Assembly: GCF_040361435.1 (NCBI RefSeq)
Contig: NZ_APNL01000034.1
Location: forward strand, 1-10,676
Direction: 5' to 3'
DNA: 10,676 nucleotides
Source of the DNA: Salinisphaera sp002433465
GTDB lineage: Bacteria > Pseudomonadota > Gammaproteobacteria > Nevskiales > Salinisphaeraceae
The translations under genes and the position numbers were made by a program. Positions 1-4,196 of this stretch are shown here, piece after piece (the stretch's first letter is position 1; each line of letters starts with the position of its first letter). Below the pieces are notes generated by a model that did not search any database, had not been told where the DNA came from, and saw nothing but the letters and a program-made list of their open reading frames with translations.

Positions 1-115
1 GTAGCGACCCAGGCTGATACCTGATAACACCGCTCGGTTGGGGGGGGGATAGCGGTCGCGCTACTGCCCAAAAGAAGCACACTGCGTTAATCGATCGTAG
101 AACCTGTGCTCCGGC
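1..115. other. Intergenic segment with poly-G hairpin
   Basis: No gene is visible here. A six-base inverted repeat (ACCGCT at 29-34, AGCGGT at 51-56) encloses a loop holding nine consecutive G residues at 40-48. A weaker outer pairing joins GTAGCGACC at 1-9 with GGTCGCGCTAC at 54-64, with two extra bases. The segment lies just past the stop codon of the minus-strand recombinase. There is no T-tract, so I do not call it a rho-independent terminator. Confidence 0.45.
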
Positions 116-748
116 TTATGGCTGCGATATGAAACGGTGACCTGGTCGGCCTGACCAGACCCGTTTGACCTGACTGGTACTACAGCCCGCTAGCCGCGCG
201 GTCTCGGCAATACTGTAACCACCTTTGCGCAAGGCCATGATTCGTTCGTGCAATGCCTTGTTTGGCCGGCGCCCGCGATATTTCCCTTGTTCTCGAGCGA
301 TCTCGATGCCTTGCCGTTGCCTGTGGCGCCGGTCCTCATAGTCATCGCGAGCCATCTGCAGCGACACCTTGAGCAGCATGTCTTGTACGGATTCGAGTAC
401 GACTTTTGAAACACCCTCGGCTTCAGCCGACACCTCGGTCAGATCGACGATTCCGGGCACTGCCAGTTTCGCGCCTTTGGCGCGAATAGTGGCCACCAGC
501 TTCTCAGCGTCTTCCAAGGGAAGGCGGCTGATGCGGTCGATCTTCTCCGCGATCACGATCTCATCCGCCTGCAGATCGTGGATCATGCGTAAAAGCTCCG
601 GACGATCCGCTCGGGCACCGGAAGCTTTCTCCCGGTAAACACCGGCGACATAATGTCCTGCAGCCTGGGCTTCGGCGATCAAGCGTTCCTGGCGCTGCAG
701 ATCCTGGCCGTCTGTACTCACGCGCAGATAGAGGCGAGCGACTTTCAT
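116..748 (-). CDS. Serine recombinase (resolvase/invertase family)
   Basis: A 210-residue site-specific DNA recombinase of the small resolvase/invertase type, which cuts and rejoins DNA through a 5'-phosphoserine intermediate. The N-terminal YLRVSTDGQ motif carries the probable nucleophile Ser11 and Arg9. IDRISR at 70-75 supplies the conserved Asp/Arg/Arg set expected near residues 67-71 in gamma-delta resolvase. ASGARADRPEL at 42-52 is the usual conserved stretch. A long basic helix (about 130-160) leads to a C-terminal helix-turn-helix (about 178-198). The length is normal for the family. I chose the ATG at 748 because MKVARLYLRVS is the usual beginning; an in-frame start at 778 would overlap the toxin gene. 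The gene starts 10 bases after the toxin stop codon, so it is probably the third gene of that operon. Its substrate site is unknown; the repeats at 1513-1620 are a candidate. Whether it resolves dimers, inverts DNA or serves a transposon cannot be told. Confidence 0.9.
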   Translation of the reverse strand: MKVARLYLRVSTDGQDLQRQERLIAEAQAAGHYVAGVYREKASGARADRPELLRMIHDLQADEIVIAEKIDRISRLPLEDAEKLVATIRAKGAKLAVPGIVDLTEVSAEAEGVSKVVLESVQDMLLKVSLQMARDDYEDRRHRQRQGIEIAREQGKYRGRRPNKALHERIMALRKGGYSIAETARLAGCSTSQVKRVWSGRPGHRFISQP

Positions 749-758
749 AGGTTCACAG

Positions 759-1148
759 TTAGCGCAGAAGCTCGACATCGACCGCGGCCTCGCCGGCGAT
801 CGACTCCCACGCTCGATCCGTGGTGAGGGCGCGTGTGTTCCGAGCCTTGGCTAGGGCCAGGCACGCCCGATCGCCCAGCGAGAGGCCAGCGGATCGCGTA
901 ACCGATCGTAGCTGACCGACAGCCAACGCTTGATCGTAGTCGAATACCTGGATCGACAGCTGAAGTGTGTCGATCACGGTCTCGACGGTCTCGACTGGCA
1001 TATCAAAAGCGAGCAAGCGTGTTGCGACCTCGGCGATATTGACCGTCGACACGAGCGCGCCCGGTAAATGAGCCTCCACCCGATCGCTGCCCGGCTCGTC
1101 GAATATCAGGGCCAGAATCGCGGACGCGTCGAGTACCACATCATCCAC
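759..1148 (-). CDS. vapC: PIN-domain toxin, VapC type
   Basis: A 129-residue PIN-domain ribonuclease, the usual toxin of type II VapBC modules. Known VapC toxins cut tRNA or rRNA once the antitoxin is degraded. The acidic metal-binding set is complete: Asp7 in VLDASA, Glu40 in NIAEV, Asp93 in LGDRACLALA and Asp111 in TTDRAW. The length is typical. The start is GTG at 1148, and the sequence GTGGATGA both starts this gene and stops the antitoxin gene, an 8-base overlap that implies translational coupling. No strong ribosome-binding site is seen just upstream, which also fits coupling. The recombinase follows 10 bases downstream. All catalytic residues are present, so the toxin is probably active; the RNA target cannot be predicted. 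Confidence 0.9.
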   Translation of the reverse strand: MDDVVLDASAILALIFDEPGSDRVEAHLPGALVSTVNIAEVATRLLAFDMPVETVETVIDTLQLSIQVFDYDQALAVGQLRSVTRSAGLSLGDRACLALAKARNTRALTTDRAWESIAGEAAVDVELLR

Positions 1149-1428
1149 GAGCAGATGCGTCCTGTTCGTCGTTTTCGCGTACCGATTCTTCGCGCCGATC
1201 CTCGATCAGCTGGTCGGAGGCATACGCGCCCGAAGGTTTGAAAGGGGACGCAAGTTCTCGTACGCGTTTCAGGGCTTGGCTTGCCGTCGTGATACGGATT
1301 TCGTTATCGATCAGACTCACGATTAGGTGGCCCGAGCCTGCCAAGCCCAATGCGCGCCTCATATCCGCAGGCAGGTTCATGCGCCCATTCTCGGAAACGG
1401 GAATAGTACGCTGTTTCGGAGTGTTCAT
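1141..1428 (-). CDS. vapB: AbrB/SpoVT-like antitoxin, VapB type
   Basis: A 95-residue antitoxin. Residues about 5-50 form an AbrB/SpoVT-type swapped-hairpin DNA-binding domain, seen in IPVSENGRMNLPADMRRALGL followed by a strand-rich stretch ending in IRITT. The charged C-terminal tail (about 60-95) would wrap and inhibit the PIN toxin encoded immediately downstream. I prefer the ATG at 1428, since GGTGAT at 1438-1433 is a good Shine-Dalgarno sequence four bases before it; GTG at 1437 and ATG at 1434 are alternative starts. Antitoxins of this kind normally repress their own operon with the toxin as co-repressor. Direct TACAAAT repeats around the -10 element are possible operator half-sites. 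Confidence 0.87.
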   Translation of the reverse strand: MNTPKQRTIPVSENGRMNLPADMRRALGLAGSGHLIVSLIDNEIRITTASQALKRVRELASPFKPSGAYASDQLIEDRREESVRENDEQDASARG

Positions 1429-1458
1429 TACCATCACCCAATACTAAGTTAGATACAA

Positions 1459-1487
1459 ATTATAGAACAGGTACAAATCCAACGATA
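1459..1487 (-). promoter_or_regulatory. Promoter of the vapB-vapC-recombinase operon
   Basis: On the minus strand a perfect TATAAT occupies 1464-1459, giving a predicted transcript start near 1452 and a short leader before the antitoxin. No good -35 box is seen; TATCGT at 1487-1482 has 17-base spacing but matches poorly. TACAAAT occurs twice on the plus strand, at 1454-1460 and 1472-1478, one copy overlapping and one lying just upstream of the -10. The 18-base step (under two helical turns) would suit a bound repressor. A weak -35 with a strong -10 would fit a self-repressed operon. Confidence 0.55.
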
Positions 1488-1512
1488 GGGCCGCGAATAG
1501 GACGTGCTTGCG

Positions 1513-1590
1513 TGGCTCTTTTAGGTATACTCAAACGCGCTATTCTTCAGCCGCACGGCTCATAACTCGAAACACGATCTAAAAGAGCCA
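1513..1590. repeat. 12-base perfect inverted repeat, possible recombinase site
   Basis: TGGCTCTTTTAG at 1513-1524 is exactly complementary to CTAAAAGAGCCA at 1579-1590, with 54 bases between. A further GAGCCAAG at 1613-1620 repeats part of the right arm (1585-1592) in the same orientation 28 bases on. It lies upstream of the operon that encodes the serine recombinase, and resolvase sites are usually groups of imperfect inverted repeats near the recombinase operon. A recombination site is an inference; a transcription-factor site or mobile-element relic would look the same. Confidence 0.45.
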
Positions 1591-1678
1591 AGTTATTTTG
1601 AACCAGTCAAACGAGCCAAGCGCGTATCTAAATCAGAAATCGCGTCTAGTGCTCGGTGCGTTTCGATGGACCGCCGGC

Positions 1679-1708
1679 GGCGCTAACCATCTGCATACTG
1701 TTAGCGCC
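1679..1708. repeat. 9-base perfect inverted repeat (hairpin)
   Basis: GGCGCTAAC at 1679-1687 pairs perfectly with GTTAGCGCC at 1700-1708 around a 12-base loop. There is no T-tract, so it is not a standard terminator. The CTAAC/GTTAG ends recall integron core sites, but the unit is too short to be an attC by itself. Confidence 0.5.
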
Positions 1709-1720
1709 ACGCAGAGGGCT

Positions 1721-1740
1721 GGTACCGACCCACAGCGGCC
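1721..1740. repeat. Dispersed intergenic repeat, copy 1
   Basis: GGTACCGACCCACAGCGGCC matches the copy at 3429-3448 at 18 of 20 positions. The first 11 bases of the window (GTAGCGACCCA) match the left part of the same motif. All copies lie between genes, as expected for a chromosomal intergenic repeat family. Confidence 0.5.
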
Positions 1741-1890
1741 ACCCCATAGCACATGACCGCGACACTTCTTGAGTTCGCGATCCTACTGCTTTCTCGAAGG
1801 CATGCCATAAGCAGGCATCGCTCACCTTTCCGTTCCACTGCCTGAATGGCATTCTTGTTAGCAGCCTTTCTCGATACCTAACGAGTTCTC

Positions 1891-3396
1891 ATGTACGAAA
1901 TATCAACTATAGAAAATTTCGGCGCAGTCGATGCCGACAACGATGATCTTCTCCTCCAAGTTTTCGAAGGGCACGAAGCTTTTGAAGCGGTATTAGCGCA
2001 TTCACGTTATCTGATAACGGGAAGAAAAGGCTCCGGCAAAACGGCAATTTACAAGAAGCTCCTCTCTAGGGATCAAGCCCAAACGTTTGTATACGGCCAT
2101 ACCTTTTCAGACTACCCCTGGCACTACCACGATGCGCAAGCACGCGCCGGCATTCCAGATTACGACAAGTTCACGCACAGCTGGAAATATCTGATCTATC
2201 TGAGTTTAGCCAAAATTATTCTTAATCAAGACCAATCTCTACCCCATAACGACCGCAGCATGGAATGCATGGCTCCAATTGAACGGTTCGTTGTCGATAC
2301 ATATGGGTCCCGAGATCCTGACCTCACGCAAATATTTACGCCGACGAAAGAGATGCGCCTAAACCCGTACTTTCAGATAGACGTAAAAGCCCTCAAAGCG
2401 GGCGTATCGCCGGAGCGCGTTCCGATAAAGGAGCTGCCAACAGTCGTTCAAGACGTGAACAAGAACTTACAACATCTTATCCTCTCATCTGTAAATGAGG
2501 ATAACGAATATCTAGTCGCTTTTGACCAACTAGATCTAGGATACGATCCAAAGAATGATGATTATAAAAACCGGCTTATCGGCTTGCTCCTAGCATGCCG
2601 CGATATTAATACCGCAGCTCGCGAAGCCGGTGTAAAAGTCTTCATAGCGATTTTCTTGAGAGACGATATATACAACAGTCTTCATTTCGAAGATAAGAAT
2701 AAGATTACTGAAAATTTCGCTTGCCTTATCGAATGGGACACCCCACGGACCGAACGAACACTTAAGGACTTGATGGAAAAACGTTTTACTCTACGGTTAG
2801 GCGAGAAAAACGAAAAGATAACGTGGGGCAATATTTTTGACGAGGACCAAGAAATGACCGGCCGTCAGTCTAAATACAATCACATTACAGATAGGACTTA
2901 TTTACGGCCAAGAGACGCCATCAAATTCTGTAACTTGATTTTGTCCCAATACAAAAGGCGGATAAAAAATGAAACATGTGATGAAGGGAAAATCGACAAT
3001 GTCGACATCAATAATGCACGACATGGTTACAGCGAATACTTTCTCAAAGAGCTGGATGACGAAATTCACAAACACTTACCCGGTTACGAGCGTTATTTGG
3101 AGGTAGTAAAAGCGATCGGTGCATGGCAGTTCGACAAGGAGACGTTTATGTCAAAATGGTCCGATCAAGGGCTCGATGACGATAATCAAGCCCCATTAGA
3201 GGTTCTTAGACAGCTTTTTGAGTTTTCAGTCTTAGGTTTCTATCGGCCTGGCGGCGGTGGATATGGTGGATCTGAATACGTTTTCAAATATAAAGATCCT
3301 GGCGCGCAATTCGACGCTACTGCCACCCGGTTTCGAGTTCACCCCGGCCTGATTGAAGTATTAGGATTGAAGAGAACCAATGTCATCGACAGTTAG
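1891..3396 (+). CDS. P-loop ATPase, Sll1717-like
   Basis: A 501-residue AAA/STAND-type P-loop ATPase, probably of the group annotated after cyanobacterial Sll1717. The N-terminal phrase on a stretch becoming a conduit for the P-loop (LITGRKGSGKTAIYKKL, Walker A at 44-51) is typical. Walker B is LVAFDQLDLG near 208-217, FLRDDIY near 255-261 looks like a sensor or arginine region, and YLRPRDAIKFCN near 337-348 is a lid-like motif. The C-terminal third (about 385-495) has the mixed pattern of a winged-helix domain. No transmembrane segment, nuclease or protease motif is visible, so any effector activity is unknown. ATG at 1891 has only a weak ribosome-binding site. The gene is clearly poorer in G+C than its neighbours, a sign of separate transfer. 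Its place among restriction and Gabija-like genes suggests a defence role, but that is inference. No partner gene is tightly linked. Confidence 0.75.
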   Translation: MYEISTIENFGAVDADNDDLLLQVFEGHEAFEAVLAHSRYLITGRKGSGKTAIYKKLLSRDQAQTFVYGHTFSDYPWHYHDAQARAGIPDYDKFTHSWKYLIYLSLAKIILNQDQSLPHNDRSMECMAPIERFVVDTYGSRDPDLTQIFTPTKEMRLNPYFQIDVKALKAGVSPERVPIKELPTVVQDVNKNLQHLILSSVNEDNEYLVAFDQLDLGYDPKNDDYKNRLIGLLLACRDINTAAREAGVKVFIAIFLRDDIYNSLHFEDKNKITENFACLIEWDTPRTERTLKDLMEKRFTLRLGEKNEKITWGNIFDEDQEMTGRQSKYNHITDRTYLRPRDAIKFCNLILSQYKRRIKNETCDEGKIDNVDINNARHGYSEYFLKELDDEIHKHLPGYERYLEVVKAIGAWQFDKETFMSKWSDQGLDDDNQAPLEVLRQLFEFSVLGFYRPGGGGYGGSEYVFKYKDPGAQFDATATRFRVHPGLIEVLGLKRTNVIDS

Positions 3397-3715
3397 AACT
3401 GGCCGAAGAGAGGGGTCCGCGTGTGGCCGGTAGCGACCCAAAGCGGCCGTAATGTATGTAGCTTATCGATCTGCCTGGGCTCCGGATAATCGCTAGCACC
3501 CGTTGTGGCGATCGCGTACGACCCGACGTCATATCGCGCCATTAATGTAGATCGGCGCTGAGAATGACCACTCCTACCAATGCGACGCGTATCCCCGCGA
3601 AAGAATTTAGTATTCTTGCCGCCGCTAGATTGCACAGTCACGCCGTTGTCGCGCAAGCTCGGCATGAGCCGACAGGCGACGCAGCTTAGCGTTGGTTATA
3701 AAAAGTGAGTTGCGG
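3397..3715. other. Intergenic region after the ATPase gene
   Basis: About 320 bases without a gene I trust. It contains the second copy of the dispersed repeat (3429-3448), which also forms a short GGCCG/CGGCC hairpin at 3425-3448. A small hairpin AAGAAT/ATTCTT lies at 3601-3617, and GTCGC/GCGAC (3649-3653 with about 3676-3680) encloses GCTC/GAGC. The last part, AGCTTAGCGTTGGTT at 3683-3697, resembles the end of the attC-like element at 4016-4091 (AGCTTCGGCGTTATCT). Confidence 0.45.
3429..3448. repeat. Dispersed intergenic repeat, copy 2
   Basis: GGTAGCGACCCAAAGCGGCC is the counterpart of 1721-1740. Its core CCCAAAGCGG (3437-3446) recurs exactly at 7152-7161, next to the IS-like element, and in degenerate inverted form near 10643-10653. 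The family therefore seems spread through the non-coding parts of the window. Confidence 0.5.
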
Positions 3716-4009
3716 ATGCGTAAAAAAGCCCGAGAAACGAACGTTAAGGTCAGGCTGCGTCAAGGGATAGATTTGGCTGACCTAGAAAATTGGCACCAGA
3801 AGCTGAACGTGGATTGCGGTGCGGGAGGAGTAAGTATTGCCCGGCAAGTGAGGGAAGGTGGCGGAGTAGTTTCGATCAAATTGGCGCAGCTGCCATCCGC
3901 TATCGATACTCACGATGGATTGAATATTCTCAATACATTGTTTGAATTCGAAGATCCGAGATCTCTGTCGCCGCTTCTATACCAGCTGATTCGTGAGCGT
4001 GAGCGATAA
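3716..4009 (+). CDS. Small protein of unknown function, possible cassette gene
   Basis: A 97-residue protein that I do not recognise. It begins with a basic stretch (MRKKARETNVKVRLRQ), has a glycine-rich middle (CGAGGVSIARQVREGGGVVSIKL, about 35-57) that could form strands, and ends in a helix with repeated Arg-Glu. There is no signal peptide, membrane segment or catalytic motif. I chose ATG 3716 because GTGAG at 3705-3709 is a fair ribosome-binding site seven bases before it; a TTG at 3692 would add eight residues. The gene sits between a GCGTTGGTT sequence at 3689-3697 and an attC-like hairpin starting six bases after its stop codon. A single promoterless ORF followed at once by attC is the normal layout of an integron gene cassette. 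It could also be an accessory to the ATPase or to the restriction gene. It looks like a real gene, but this is not certain. Confidence 0.6.
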   Translation: MRKKARETNVKVRLRQGIDLADLENWHQKLNVDCGAGGVSIARQVREGGGVVSIKLAQLPSAIDTHDGLNILNTLFEFEDPRSLSPLLYQLIRERER

Positions 4010-4015
4010 AAAGCT

Positions 4016-4091
4016 ACTCAACAGGTCGCTGCAGTTGACCGCCTCCGTAGCCTACGGTCGCTCCGGCGGCAACTGAGCTTCGGCGTTATCT
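4016..4091 (+). repeat. attC-like imperfect hairpin (candidate cassette recombination site)
   Basis: The 76 bases start with ACTCAAC (4016-4022), matching the RYYYAAC core, and end in GTTATCT (4085-4091), which keeps the GTT of GTTRRRY but not the full consensus. The inner arms CAGTTGACCGCC (4032-4043) and GGCGGCAACTG (4065-4075) pair at 11 positions with A4038 left out. The next pairs, GCT 4028-4030 with AGC 4076-4078, leave G4031 out. Such unpaired bases and a variable tip (CCGT/ACGG around 4045-4057) are attC traits. The weak point is that the two outer cores pair only at AAC/GTT and the end base. No integrase gene is in the window. Confidence 0.5.
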
Positions 4092-4140
4092 AACTCACCA
4101 GTTTGGCCCGGCGACGGGGGTTCGACACAATGCACACACA

Positions 4141-4164
4141 GGCGGGGCGTCTTTATCGCCCGCC
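4141..4164 (+). promoter_or_regulatory. GC-rich hairpin upstream of the restriction gene
   Basis: GGCGGGGCG (4141-4149) pairs with CGCCCGCC (4157-4164) with one bulged G and the loop TCTTTAT. It ends about 18 bases before the purine-rich ribosome-binding site of the restriction gene. The lack of a following T-tract argues against a simple terminator. It may shape the 5' leader of the message, perhaps limiting translation of a potentially toxic enzyme. Confidence 0.45.
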
Positions 4165-4196
4165 CAGCTGAATGATGAGCACAGGGGAGAGGGAGC

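Larger units (their letters stand above)
1441..1890. other. Repeat-rich intergenic region between operons
   Basis: About 450 bases separate the antitoxin from the ATPase gene and I see no convincing gene. It holds the leftward promoter, a 12-base perfect inverted repeat (1513-1524 with 1579-1590), direct copies of GAGCCAAG (1585-1592 and 1613-1620), a 9-base inverted repeat at 1679-1708, a copy of a dispersed 20-base repeat at 1721-1740, the palindrome GGCATGCC at 1799-1806, and GTTAGC at 1857-1862. A plus-strand TATACT at 1526-1531 resembles a -10 box but has no -35 partner. No clear promoter was found for the ATPase gene. Confidence 0.5.

Noticed and set aside
1646..1852. 68-residue minus-strand ORF
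   Set aside because: It reads through the 1679-1708 hairpin and the dispersed repeat, has no recognisable domain or ribosome-binding site, and its PLWVGTS stretch is a translation of the repeat.
3393..3665. 90-residue minus-strand ORF
   Set aside because: Its C-terminal part (LRPLWVATGH) is again the translated dispersed repeat, and it overlaps the end of the ATPase gene; no domain or start signal supports it.
3578..3697. A full attC upstream of the small ORF
   Set aside because: The right end (AGCTTAGCGTTGGTT) looks right, but the best left core (TACCAAT) departs from RYYYAAC and the arms do not pair well, so only the right border is reported.
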